From the NCBI RefSeq assembly GCF_032854445.1, contig NC_088297.1:13687039-13751038 (forward strand): a stretch of 64,000 nucleotides of DNA. The letters run 5' to 3'. Positions 41,901 to 56,900 of this stretch are shown here, piece by piece. The notes below the pieces were generated by a model that ran no database searches, was not told the DNA's origin, and saw only the letters and a program-made list of their open reading frames with translations. The position numbers and the translations under genes are program-made. Numbering within the stretch: position 1 is the first letter of the stretch; every line of letters begins with the position of its first letter. Source of the stretch: Liolophura sinensis. Lineage: Eukaryota; Mollusca; Polyplacophora; Chitonida; Chitonidae.

Positions 41901-44900
41901 TAAAATGGTATGAAATAATGGGAATAATAATCATGATTTTCGCTAAATGTAAAACTTCGTTTTTCAGACTTATTGTGAGAACCCAAGCCCACAGATGATA
42001 TCCGTCATCAGGAAATCTCATCATGTTGCGCATCAGTGTTATAGCCATAAAAAAGACAAGTTCTGACTTTTAACAGTGAACTAAATTGACCAAGAACTCA
42101 CCTTTGGGAGTAAACTCCGTAGCGCTGCTCGAACTTTCACACTGTGTGCAGGTCACATTTGGCTGCTCCTCCCCATCATTATAACACATGTTGTCGATAA
42201 AACATTTGCCAGCTGAGTAGTAAAACGTCGTCATAAAAGTTAGTGAGCACAACAATGTCCAAAGTTAATACAATCATTAATCTTGAGCCATCACTGTTAA
42301 CAAAACGTGCACAAAAAAACAACAGGTTATAAGTGGAAGAGTAAAAATTCGGATTCATTTGTAATCCACTAAACTGTGTGTATTACCGCATATTTCACTG
42401 TAAAATATAATTGAATGGAAACCCTTGCTTAATGTAAATTTTAAATCTAGACAAAACAACGTTCTAAAAGAAACGTGTATGTGATCGTCAAAGAATCTGG
42501 GGTGTCGTCTTATAAAAGATGTTGTTATAAGGAAAAGGTTCCATTATGGAAATTTTTACCACATGCTCACCTTGAGGACTAAACTCAGACGAGCTTATTG
42601 CACTGATGCATGATAGGCAGGGGAAATTGGGATGCGTATCGCCGTCGCCATAGCAAGTGCCATTAATAAGGCATGTGTTGGCTGAAGTACAAAAAACAGC
42701 AGAAATGAAAAAAAAAACACATATATTTTCTTTAATTAAAAACCCTCTAAAAATCGTTTGGTCATAAAAAAACATCGCAACTGGGATACATTTTCGCCCA
42801 TACCTAGACACCGAATGAAAATATGGGTTATGCAAATACATTTCCAAAAAGAAAATTAATCAAGGTTAAGCTAGATTTACCTCACCCACTTCATTCAACA
42901 ATTGCACTGAAAGGCTCTAGCCTTTAACTCTTTTGCAGAGGCGTGGATTTTAAAACACCACAAAATGACTATATAGCCAGATTTCTTTCTGCAGTCTAAA
43001 GTTAGCGGTTTGTTCAACTGGTTTACATATGTACTGATACAGAAATTAATGAACACTTACGTTGTAAAGTAAGTTCTGAGGTTGACAAATCCAAATCACA
43101 CACCTTACAGCCAATACCCTCTTCTGATTGTCCTTCACCATAACACACGCCATTTACATTGCAGACGTTCGCTACAAAAAAAAACTCAGACCTAGTCACC
43201 AGTATTTGGCACCTTCAGCCCCAAAACCAAGTTATATCACACCGGGCAACGATCAAACACATTAAAAATATTGATTTTACCATCTTTCGGCCGAGAATAA
43301 GAGACGAAAAAAAAAAAAAACGAAAATGGGACGCTACACTAATACAATATAAAATGAGTGCCAAGTTTCATCTTTTCACAATTTCCAGCAAAAATATCGG
43401 ACAAGCTGTGCAAGAGTAATATAAAACTCGCCTTCTTCAATTCTTGTGTTGTGGTTATAAAAAAACATGTGACACCAGATAGCGTTGTTTCAATGTGTAA
43501 CGTAGTTTGTTACAAAGTTGTCGGGGTAGAGCTACCCTGGTCCAGTTGTACATTATATCCTCCGATGTGGATTTATAAAAACAGAGGCCCAAGAATAGCA
43601 GCTGTTAAATATTTTTGTTTCGAGAACTGCTACTTTTACATGTTTAAACCCTTGTCAAAAACAGATGGCCTGTTCCTTTATGTAAGAACACAAAAGGTTC
43701 TTCAATGAAGAAAATTCCATTTACCTCTTGGGGAAAACGCAGCTGTGTTGGTGGTACTGTTACATGCCTGGCACGAGTTATTCTCATCTATATGTCCCTC
43801 GTCATAACATGTGTCTTCGATGAAGCATTTATTGTCTGAGGATGCAAGGAAGAGAAAGACGGTAACGACAAATGTCATCGTCAACAAAACGTTATACATT
43901 TTGCTTTCCATAAACACTTAACAGTGCTAGCAAACTAGTCAACATTTTTCTTGTCTATCGACATTACTTTCAACTTTGAAGCACATTGTTTTGAGATAAG
44001 AGTTACAAAACAAGGTTCTTTACATCTGCCAAACGATACCGGTACTAAAATACAATTTATCTCTTTTCTGCCGATAAAATTTTGCACAGGCACTTTAATG
44101 ACTTCATGTTAATACCTTTAACCAAGACCGCACACCGATAGTTTCACTGTTGTTTTTGTAGCGATGATAAAACGGTATTTGATCATGTGAATAATAATCA
44201 TGATTACCGATAACTGTTAAACTTCTCTTTTTCAGACTTATTGTAAGAACCTAAGCCCACAGATGAAATCCGTCAACAGAAAATTGATTTCTCATACATG
44301 TACACATACCAACCTGGCGTTATCTTATATTACATATAGGCACATACAATTCTTATACTCTTATCATGTTGCGCAAGACACTGGTTTAACAGCATTCTAT
44401 TCTCTCGTACATCAATGTTATAGCCCTGAGGAAGACAAGTTCTGGTTAAACAGTGTGTTAAATGGATCAAGAATTCACCTTTGAGAGTAAACTCCGAAGG
44501 GTTGCTCGAACTATCACACTGTTTGCAAGTCACACTTGGGTCCTCGTCCTCATCACTGTAGCATATGTTGTCGATGAAACATTTGCCAGCTGAGTAGTAA
44601 AACGTCGTCATAAAAGTTAACAAGCACAACAATGACCCAATCTTGAAAATGAACAACGCGACTAGTATAATTTTGTACATTATGTACACTTTATCTACCA
44701 AGCTTTCGAACTATAACTATAGTCATCATCAGGGTGAGTAAGTGGCAACTTCATGGAACATCTATTATGGTACAGTATATATACATAGTACAGGCTAGCA
44801 AAACAGGTCTATCAGGAAAGAGTTATATATACTGCACCATAATGAATGTTCCTTGCAGTTGCCACTTACTCACCCTGATGATGACTATAGTTATAGTTCG

Positions 44901-47900
44901 AAAGCTTGGTAGATAAAGTGTACATAATGTACAAAATTATACTAGTCGCCTTATTCATTTGCAAGATTATCAAAGCGCTCCACCATGGAATATACAATGA
45001 CCCAAGTTAATGAAATCATCAATTATCATCAATTGCTGTCAACAAAAGTGCAAAATAAACAATACAAAACTAAGTGTGAAAGAGTTAAAATTCGGATTCA
45101 TTTGTAATCCACTAAACTGTGTGTATTACCGCATATTTCACAGCGAAATATAATTGAATGGAAAACCTTGCTTAATGTAAATTTTAAATCTAGACAAAAT
45201 AACATTCTAAAACAAACGTGGATGTGATCGTCAAAGAATCTGGGGTGTCGTCTTATAAAAGATGTTGTTATAAGGAAAAGGTTCCATTATGGAAATTTTT
45301 ACCAAATGCTCACCTTGAAGACTAAACTCAGACGAGCTTACTGCACTGATGCATGATAGGCAGGGGAAATCGGGATGCGTATCGCCGTCGCCATAGCAAG
45401 TGCCATTAATAAGGCATGTGTTGGCTGAAGTACAAAAAACAGCAGAAATGAAAAAGGACACATATACTTCCTTTAATTAAAAACCCTCTATAAATCGTTT
45501 AGTCATAAAAAACATTGCAACTGGGATACATTTTCGCCCATACTTAGACATCGAAAGAAAATATGGGTTATGCAAATACATTTCCAAAAAGAAAATTAAT
45601 CAAGGTTAAGCTAGATTTACCTCACCCACTTCATTCAACAATTACACTGAAAGGCTCTAGCCTTTAACTCTTTTTCAGAGGCGTGGATTTTAAAACACCA
45701 CAAAATGACTATATAGCCAGATTTCTTTTTGCATTCTAAAGTTAGCGGTTTGTTCAACTGGTTTTACATATGTACTGATACAGAAATTAATGAACACTTA
45801 CGTTGTAAAGTAAGTTCTGAGGTTGACGAATCCAAATCACACACCTTACAGCCAATGCCCTCTTCTGATTGTCCTTCACCATAGCACACGCCATTTACAT
45901 TGCAGACGTTCGCTAGAAAAAATACTCAGACCTAGTCACCAGTATTTGGCACCTTCAGCCCCAAAACCAAGTTATATCACATGGGGCTACGATCAAACAC
46001 ATTAAAAATTTGGTATTTACAATCTCTCGGCCGAGAATACCAGACGAATCAGAAAAAAACGAAAATGGGACGCTACACTAACACAATTTAAGATGAGTGC
46101 CAAGTTTCATCTTTTCACAATTTCCAGTAAAAGTTTGGCCCAGACTGTGCAAGAGTAATATAAAACACGCCTTCTTCAATTCTTGTGTTGTGTTTATAAA
46201 AATCTATGACACCAGATAGCGTTGTTTCAATGTGTAACGTAGTTTGTTACAAAGTTGTCGGGGTAGAGCTACCCTGGTCCAGTTGTACATTATATCCTCC
46301 GATGTGGATTTATAAAAACAGAGGCCCAAGAATAGCAGCTGTTAAATATCTTCGTTTCGAATACTGCTACTTAATACAGCAGCTAGTTTAACCAACTTTT
46401 AAACATTAAAACCCTTGTCAAAAACAGATGGCCTTGTTCTTTGTGTAAGAAAACAAGAGGTTTTTCAATGTAGAAAATTCCATTTACCTCTTGGGGAAAA
46501 CGCAGCTGTGTTGGTGGTACTGTTACATGCCTGGCACGAGTCATTCTCATCTACATGTCCCCTCGTCATAACATGTGTCTTCGATGAAGCATTTATTGTC
46601 TGAGGATGCAAGGAAGAGAAAGACGGTAAGGACAAATGTCATCGTCAACAAAACGTTATACATTTTGCTTTCCATAAACACTTAACAGTGCTAGCAAACT
46701 AGTCAACATTTTTCTTGTCTACCGACTTTACTTTCAACTTTAAAGCACATTGTTTTGAGATAAGAGTTACAAAACAAGGTTCTTTACATCTGCCAAACGA
46801 TACCGGTATTAAAATACAATTTATCTCTTTCCTGCCGATGATATTTGGCACAGGCACTTTAATAACTTCATGTTAATACCTTTAACCAAGACCGCACACC
46901 GATAGTTTCACTGTTGTTTTTGTAGCGATGATAAAACGGTATTTGATCATGTGAATAATAATCATGATTACCGATAACTGTAAAACTTCTATTTTTCAGA
47001 CTTATTGTAAGAACCTAAGCCCACAGATGAAATCCGTCAACAGAAAATTGATTTCTCATACATGTACACATACCAACCTGGTGTTATCTAATATTACATA
47101 TAGGCACATACAATTCTTATACTCTTATCATGTTGCGCAAGACACTGGTTTAACAACATTCTATTCTCTCGTACATCAATGTTATAGCCCTGAGGAAGAC
47201 AAGTTCTGGTTAAACAGTGTGTTAAATGGATCAAGAATTCACCTTTGAGAGTAAACTCCGAAGGGTTGCTCGAACTATCACACTGTTTGCAAGTCACACT
47301 TGGGTCCTCGTCCTCATCATTGTAGCACATGTTGTCGATGAAACATTTTCCAGCTGAGTAGTAAAACGTCGTCATAAACGTTAACAAGCACAACAATGAC
47401 CCAATCTTGCAAATGAACAACGCGACTAGTATAATTTTGTACATTATGTACACTTTATCTACCAAGCTTTCGAACTATAACTATAGTCATCATCAGGGTG
47501 AGTAAGTGGCAACTTCATGGAACATCTATTATGGTACAGTATATATACATAGTACAGGCTAGCAAGACAGGTCTGTCAGGAAAGAGTTATATATACTGCA
47601 CCATAATGAATGTTCCTTGCAGTTGCCACTTACTCACCCTGATGATGACTATAGTTATAGTTCGAAAGCTTGGTAGATAAAGTGTACATAATGTACAAAA
47701 TTATACTAGTCGCCTTATTCATTTGCAAGATTATCAAAGCGCTCCACCATGGAATATACAATGACCCAAGTTAATGAAATCATCAATTATCATCAATTGC
47801 TGTCAACAAAAGTGCAAAATAAACAATACAAAACTAAGTGTGAAAGAGTTAAAATTCGGATTCATTTGTAATCCACTAAACTGTGTGTATTACCGCATAT

Positions 47901-50900
47901 TTCACAGCGAAATATAATTGAATGGAAAACCTTGCTTAATGTAAATTTTAAATCTAGACAAAATAACATTCTAAAACAAACGTGGATGTGATCGTCAAAG
48001 AATCTGGGGTGTCGTCTTATAAAAGATGTTGTTATATGGAAAAGGTTCCATTATGGGAATTTTTACCAAATGCTCACCTTGAAGACTAAACTCAGACGAG
48101 CTTACTGCACTGATGCATGATAGGCAGGGGAAATCGGGATGCGTATCGCCGTCGCCATAGCAAGTGCCATTAATAAGGCATGTGTTGGCTGAAGTACAAA
48201 AAACAGCAGAAATGTAAAAGGACACATATACTTCCTTTAATTAAAAACCCTCTATAAATCGTTTAGTCATAAAAAACATTGCAACTGGGATACATTTTCG
48301 CCCATACTTAGACATCGACTGAAAATATGGGTTATGCAAATACATTTCCAAAAAGAAAATTTATCAAGGTTAAGCTAGATTTACCTCACCCACTTCATTC
48401 AACAATTACACTGAAAGGCTCTAGCCTTTAACTCTTTTTCAGAGGCGTGGATTTTAAAACACCACAAAATGACTATATAGCCAGATTTCTTTTTGCAGTC
48501 TAAAGTTAGCGGTTTGTTCAACTGGTTTACATATGTACTGATACAGAAATTAATGAACACTTACGTTGTAAAGTAAGTTCTGAGGTTGACGAATCCAGAT
48601 CACACACCTTACAGCCAATGCCCTCTTCTGATTGTCCTTCACCATAGCACACGCCATTTACATTGCAGACGTTCGCTAGAAAAAATACTCAGACCTAGTC
48701 ACCAGTATTTGGCACCTTCAGCCACAAAACCAAGTTATATCACATGGGGCTACGATCAAACACATTAAAAATTCGGTATTTACAATCTCTCGGCCGAGAA
48801 TACCAGACGAATCAGAAAAAAACGAAAATGGGACGTTACACTAACACAATTTAAGATGAGTGCCAAGTTTCATCTTTTCACAATTTCCAGTAAAAGTTTC
48901 GCCCAGACTGTGCAAGAGTAATATAAAACACGCCTTCTTCAATTCTTGTGTTGTGTTTATAAAAAAACATGACACCAGATAGCGTTGTTTCAATGTGTAA
49001 CGTAGTTTGTTACAAAGTTGTCTGGGTAGAACTACCCTGGTCCAGTTGTACATTATATCCTCCGATGTGGATTTATAAAAACAGAGGCCCAACAATAGCA
49101 GCTGTTAAATATCTTCATCTTATTTAAACATTAAAACCCTTGTGAAAAACAGATGGCCTTGTTCTTTGTGTAAGAAAACAAGAGGTTTTTCAATGAAGAA
49201 AATTCCATTTACCTCTTGGGGAAAACGCAGCTGTGTTGGTGGTACTGTTACATGCCTGGCACGAGTCATTCTCATCTACATGTCCCTCGTCATAACATGT
49301 GTCTTCGATGAAGCATTTATTGTCTGAGGATGCAAGGAAGAGAAAGACGGTAACGACAAATGTCATCGTCAACAAAACGTTATACATTTCGCTTTCCATA
49401 AACACTTAACAGTGCTAGCAAACTAGTCAACATTTTTCTTGTCTATCGACTTTATTTTCAACTTTGAAGCACATTGTTTTGAGATAAGAGTTACAAAACA
49501 AGGTTCTTTACATCTGCCAAACGATACCGGTATTAAAATACAATTTATCTCTTTCCTGCCGATGATATTTGGCACAGGCACTTTAATAACTTCATGTTAA
49601 TACCTTTAACCAAGACCGCATACCGGTAGTTTCACTGTTGTTTTTGTAGCGATGATAAAACGGTATTTGATCATGAGAATAATAATCATGATTACCGATA
49701 ACTGTAAAACTTCTATTTTTCAGACTTATTGTAAGAACCTAAGCCCACAGATGAAATCCGTCAACAGAAAATTGATTTCTCATACATGTACACATACCAA
49801 CCTGGCGTTATCTAATATTACATATAGGCACATACAATTCTTATACTCTTATCATGTTGCGCAAGACACTGGTTTAACAGCATTCTATTCTCTCGTACAT
49901 CAATGTTATAGCCCTGAGGAAGACAAGTTCTGGTTAAATAGTGTGTTAAATTGATCAAGAATTCACCTTTGAGAGTAAACTCCGAAGGGTTGCTCGAACT
50001 ATCACACTGTTTGCAAGTCACACTTGGGTCCTGGTCCTCATCATTGTAGCACATGTTGTCGATGAAGCATTTGCCAGCTGAGTAGTAAAACGTCGTCATA
50101 AAAGTTAACAAGCACAACAATGACCCAATCTTGCAAATGAACAACGCGACTAGTATAATTTTGTACATTATGTACACTTTATCTACCAAGCTTTCGAACT
50201 ATAACTATAGTCATCATCAGGGTGAGTAAGTGGCAACTTCATGGAACATCTATTATGGTACAGTATATATACATAGTACAGGCTAGCAAGACAGGTCTGT
50301 CAGGAAAGAGTTATATATACTGCACCATAATGAATGTTCCTTGCAGTTGCCACTTACTCACCCTGATGATGACTATAGTTATAGTTCGAAAGCTTGGTAG
50401 ATAAAGTGTACATAATGTACAAAATTATACTAGTTGCCTTATTCATTTGCAAGATTATCAAAGCGCTCCACCATGGAATATACAATGACCCAAGTTAATG
50501 AAATCATCAATTATCATCAATTGCTGTCAACAAAAGTGCAAAATAAACAATACAAAACTAAGTGTGAAAGAGTTAAAATTCGGATTCATTTGTAATCCAC
50601 TAAACTGTGTGTATTACCGCATATTTCACAGCGAAATATAATTGAATGGAAAACCTTGCTTAATGTAAATTTTAAATCTAGACAAAATAACATTCTAAAA
50701 CAAACGTGGATGTGATCGTCAAAGAATCTGGGGTGTCGTCTTATAAAAGATGTTGTTATATGGAAAAGGTTCCATTATGGGAATTTTTACCAAATGCTCA
50801 CCTTGAAGACTAAACTCAGACGAGCTTACTGCACTGATGCATGATAGGCAGGGGAAATCGGGATGCGTATCGCCGTCGCCATAGCAAGTGCCATTAATAA

Positions 50901-53900
50901 GGCATGTGTTGGCTGAAGTACAAAAAACAGCAGAAATGTAAAAGGACACATATACTTCCTTTAATTAAAAACCCTCTATAAATCGTTTAGTCATAAAAAA
51001 CATTGCAACTGGGATACATTTTCGCCCATACTTAGACATCGACTGAAAATATGGGTTATGCAAATACATTTCCAAAAAGAAAATTTATCAAGGTTAAGCT
51101 AGATTTACCTCACCCACTTCATTCAACAATTACACTGAAAGGCTCTAGCCTTTAACTCTTTTTCAGAGGCGTGGATTTTAAAACACCACAAAATGACTAT
51201 ATAGCCAGATTTCTTTTTGCAGTCTAAAGTTAGCGGTTTGTTCAACTGGTTTACATATGTACTGATACAGAAATTAATGAACACTTACGTTGTAAAGTAA
51301 GTTCTGAGGTTGACGAATCCAGATCACACACCTTACAGCCAATGCCCTCTTCTGATTGTCCTTCACCATAGCACACGCCATTTACATTGCAGACGTTCGC
51401 TAGAAAAAATACTCAGACCTAGTCACCAGTATTTGGCACCTTCAGCCACAAAACCAAGTTATATCACATGGGGCTACGATCAAACACATTAAAAATTCGG
51501 TATTTACAATCTCTCGGCCGAGAATACCAGACGAATCAGAAAAAAACGAAAATGGGACGTTACACTAACACAATTTAAGATGAGTGCCAAGTTTCATCTT
51601 TTCACAATTTCCAGTAAAAGTTTCGCCCAGACTGTGCAAGAGTAATATAAAACACGCCTTCTTCAATTCTTGTGTTGTGTTTATAAAAAAACATGACACC
51701 AGATAGCGTTGTTTCAATGTGTAACGTAGTTTGTTACAAAGTTGTCTGGGTAGAACTACCCTGGTCCAGTTGTACATTATATCCTCCGATGTGGATTTAT
51801 AAAAACAGAGGCCCAACAATAGCAGCTGTTAAATATCTTCATCTTATTTAAACATTAAAACCCTTGTGAAAAACAGATGGCCTTGTTCTTTGTGTAAGAA
51901 AACAAGAGGTTTTTCAATGAAGAAAATTCCATTTACCTCTTGGGGAAAACGCAGCTGTGTTGGTGGTACTGTTACATGCCTGGCACGAGTCATTCTCATC
52001 TACATGTCCCTCGTCATAACATGTGTCTTCGATGAAGCATTTATTGTCTGAGGATGCAAGGAAGAGAAAGACGGTAACGACAAATGTCATCGTCAACAAA
52101 ACGTTATACATTTCGCTTTCCATAAACACTTAACAGTGCTAGCAAACTAGTCAACATTTTTCTTGTCTATCGACTTTATTTTCAACTTTGAAGCACATTG
52201 TTTTGAGATAAGAGTTACAAAACAAGGTTCTTTACATCTGCCAAACGATACCGGTATTAAAATACAATTTATCTCTTTCCTGCCGATGATATTTGGCACA
52301 GGCACTTTAATAACTTCATGTTAATACCTTTAACCAAGACCGCATACCGGTAGTTTCACTGTTGTTTTTGTAGCGATGATAAAACGGTATTTGATCATGA
52401 GAATAATAATCATGATTACCGATAACTGTAAAACTTCTATTTTTCAGACTTATTGTAAGAACCTAAGCCCACAGATGAAATCCGTCAACAGAAAATTGAT
52501 TTCTCATACATGTACACATACCAACCTGGCGTTATCTAATATTACATATAGGCACATACAATTCTTATACTCTTATCATGTTGCGCAAGACACTGGTTTA
52601 ACAGCATTCTATTCTCTCGTACATCAATGTTATAGCCCTGAGGAAGACAAGTTCTGGTTAAATAGTGTGTTAAATTGATCAAGAATTCACCTTTGAGAGT
52701 AAACTCCGAAGGGTTGCTCGAACTATCACACTGTTTGCAAGTCACACTTGGGTCCTGGTCCTCATCATTGTAGCACATGTTGTCGATGAAGCATTTGCCA
52801 GCTGAGTAGTAAAACGTCGTCATAAAAGTTAACAAGCACAACAATGACCCAATCTTGCAAATGAACAACGCGACTAGTATAATTTTGTACATTATGTACA
52901 CTTTATCTACCAAGCTTTCGAACTATAACTATAGTCATCATCAGGGTGAGTAAGTGGCAACTTCATGGAACATCTATTATGGTACAGTATATATACATAG
53001 TACAGGCTAGCAAGACAGGTCTGTCAGGAAAGAGTTTTATATTCTGCACCATAATGAATGTTCCTTACAGTTGCCACTTACTCACCCTGATGATGACTAT
53101 AGTTATAGTTCGAAAGCTTGGTAGATAAAGTGTACATAATGTACAAAATTATACTAGTCGCCTTATTCATTTGCAAGATTATCAAAGCGCTCCACCATGG
53201 AATATACAATGACCCAAGTTAATGAAATCATCAATTATCATCAATTGCTGTCAACAAAAGTGCAAAATAAACAATACAAAACTAAGTGTGAAAGAGTTAA
53301 AATTCGGATTCATTTGTAGTCCAGTAAACTGTGTGTATTACCGCATATTTTACAGCGAAATATAATTGAATGGAAAACCTTGCTTAATGTAAATTTTAAA
53401 TCTAGACAAAATAACATTCTAAAACAAACGTGGATGTGATCGTCAAAGAATCTGGGGTGTGGTATTATAAAAGATGTTGTTATATGGAAAAGGTTCCATT
53501 ATGGAAATTTTTACCAAATGCTCACCTTGAAGACTAAACTCAGACGAGCTTACTGCACTGATGCATGATAGGCAGGGGAAATCGGGATGCGTATCGCCGT
53601 CGCCATAGCAAGTGTCATTAATAAAGCATGTGTTGGCTGAAGTACAAAAAACAGCAGAAATGAAAAAAGGACACATATACTTCCTTTAATTAAAAACCCT
53701 CTATAAATCGTTTAGTCATAAAAAACATTGCAACTGGGATACATTTTCGCCCATAAATAGACATCGACTGAAAATATGGGTTATGCAAATACATTTCCAA
53801 AAAGAAAATTAATCAAGGTTAAGCTAGATTTACCTCACCCACTTCATTCAACAATAACACTGAAAGGCTCTAGCCTTTAACTCTTTTTCAGAGGCGTGGA

Positions 53901-56900
53901 TTTTAAAACACCACAAAATGACTATATAGCCAGATTTCTTTTTGCAGTCTAAAATTAGCGGTTTGCTCAACTGGTTTACATATATACTGATACAGAAATT
54001 AATGAACACTTACGTTGTAAAGTAAGTTCTGAGGTTGACGAATCCAAATCACACACCTTACAGCCAATGCCGTCTTCCGATTGTCCTTCACCATAGCACA
54101 CACCATTTACATTGCAGACGTTCGCTAGAAAAAAATACTCAGACCTAGTCACCAGTATTTGGCACCTTCAGCCCCAAAACCAAGTTAAATCACATGGGGC
54201 TACGATCAAACACATTAAAAATTTGGTATTTACAATCTCTCGGCCGAGAATACCAGACAAATCAGAAAAAAACGAAAATGGGACGTTACACTAACACAAT
54301 TTAAGATGAGTGCCAAGTTTCATCTTTTCACAATTTCCAGTAAAAGTTTCGCCCAGACTGTGCAAGAGTAATATAAAACACGCCTTCTTCAATTCTTGTG
54401 TTGTGTTTATAAAAAAACATGTGACACCAGATAGCGTTGTTTCAATGTGTAACGTAGTTTGTTACAAAGTTGTCGGGGTAGAGCTACCCTGGTCCAGTTG
54501 TACATTATATCCTCCGATGTGGATTTATAAAAACAGAGGCCCAACAATAGCAGCTATTAAATATCTTCGTTTCGAATACTGCTACTTAATACAGCAGCTA
54601 GTTTAACCAACTTTTAAACATTAAAACCCTTGTCAAAAACAGATGGCCTTGTTCTTTGTGTAAGAAAACAAGAGGTTTTTCAATGTAGAAAATTGCATTT
54701 ACCTCTTGGGGAAAACGCAGCTGTGTTGGTGGTACTGTTACATGCCTGGCACGAGTTATTCTCATCTACATGTCCCTCGTCATAACATGTGTCTTCGATG
54801 AAGCATTTATTGTCTGAGGATGCAAGGAAGAGAAAGACGGTAACGACAAATGTCATTGTCAACAAAACGTTATACATTTTGCTTTCCATAAACACTTAAC
54901 AGTGCTAGCAAACTAGTCAACATTTTTCTTGTCTATCGACTTTACTTTCAACTTTGAAGCACATTGTTTTGAGATAAGAGTTACAAAACAAGGTTCTTTA
55001 CATCTGCCAAACGATACCGGTATTAAAATACAATTTATCTCTTTTCTGCCGATAGTATTTTGCACAGGCACTTTAATGACTTCATGTTAATACCTTTAAC
55101 CAAGACCGCACACCGATAGTTTCAATGTTGTTTTTGTAGCGATGATAAAACGGTATTTGATCATGTGAATAATAATCATGATTACCGATAACTGTTAAAC
55201 TTCTCTTTTTCAGACTTATTGTAAGAACCTAAGCCCACAGATGAAATCCGTCAACAGAAAATTGATTTCTCATACATGTACACATACCAACCCGGCGTTA
55301 TCTAATATTACATATAGGCACATACAATTCTTATACTCTTATCATGTTGCGCAAGACACTGGTTTAACAGCATTCTATTCTCTCGTACATCAATGTTATA
55401 TCCCTGAGGAAGACAAGTTCTGGTTAAACAGTGTGTTAAATGAATCAAGAATTCACCTTTGAGAGTAAACTCCGAAGGGTTGCTCGAACTATCACACTGT
55501 TTGCAAGTCACACTTGGGTCCTGGTCTTCATCACTGTAGCACATGTTGTCGATGAAACATTTGCCAGCTGAGTAGTAAAACGTCGTCATAAAAGTTAACA
55601 AGCACAACAATGACCCAATCTTGCAAATGAACAACTCGACTAGTATAATTTTGTACATTATGTACACTTTATCTACCAAGCTTTCGAACTATAACTATAG
55701 TCATCATCAGGGTGAGTAAGTGGCAACTTCATGGAACATCTCTTATGGTACAGTATATATACATAGTACAGGCTAGCAAGGCAGGTCTGTCAGGAAAGAG
55801 TTTTATATACTGCACCATAATGAATGTTCCTTGCAGTTGCCACTTATTCACCCTGATGATGACTATAGTTATAGTTCGAAAGCTTGGTAGATAAAGTGTA
55901 CATAATGTACAAAATTATATTAGTTGCCTTATTCATTTGCAAGATTATCAAACCGCTCCACAATGGAATATACAATGACCCAAGTTAATGAAATCATCAA
56001 TTATCATCAATTGCTGTCAACAAAAGTGCAAAAAAAACAATACAAAACTAAGCGTGGCAGAGTTAAAGTTTGGATTCATTTGTAATCCACTAAACTGTGT
56101 GTATTACCGCATATTTCACTGTGAAATATAATTGAATTGAAAACTCTGCTTAATGTAAATTTTAAATCTAGACAAAACAACATTCTAAAACAAACGTGGA
56201 TGTCATCGTCAAAGAATCTGGGGTGTCGTCTTATAAAAGATGTTGTTATAAGTAAAAGGTTCCATTATAGAAATTTTTACCAAATGCTCACCTTGAAGAC
56301 TAAACTCAGACGAGCTTACTGCACTGATGCATGATAGGCAGGGGAAATCGGGATGTGTATCGCCGTCGCCATAGCAAGTGTCATTAATAAAGCATGTGTT
56401 GGCTGAAGTACAAAAAACAGCAGAAATGAAAAAAGGACACATATATAATTTCTTTAATTAAAAACCCTCTATAAATCGTTTAGTCATAAAAAACATTGCA
56501 ACTGGGATACATTTTCGCCCATACTTAGACATCGACTGAAAATATGGGTTATGCAAATACATTTCCAAAAAGAAAATTAATCAAGGTTAAGCTAGATTTA
56601 CCTCACCCACTTCATTCAACAATTGCACTAAAAGGCTCTAGCCTTTAATTCCTTTTTCAGAGGCGTGGATTTTAAAACACCACAAAATGACTATAAAACC
56701 AGATTTCTTTTTGCAGCCTAATGTTAACGATTTGTTTAACCGGTTCACATATATACTAATACAGAAATTAATGAACACTTACGTTGTAAAGTAAGTTCCG
56801 AGGTTGACGAATCCAGATCACACACCTTACAGCCAATGCCGCCTTCCGATTGTCCTTCACCATAGCACACGCCATTTACATTGCAGACGTTTGCTACAAA

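Noticed and set aside
44734-44916. Repeated 60-residue plus-strand frame MSKWQLHGTS... found in each cassette
   Set aside because: It lies inside the palindromic insertion and is copied with it; there is no domain and no splice context.
48841-49095. 84-residue minus-strand frame repeated in several cassettes
   Set aside because: It is intronic between D and A exons, conserved only because cassettes are recent copies, and broken in other cassettes.
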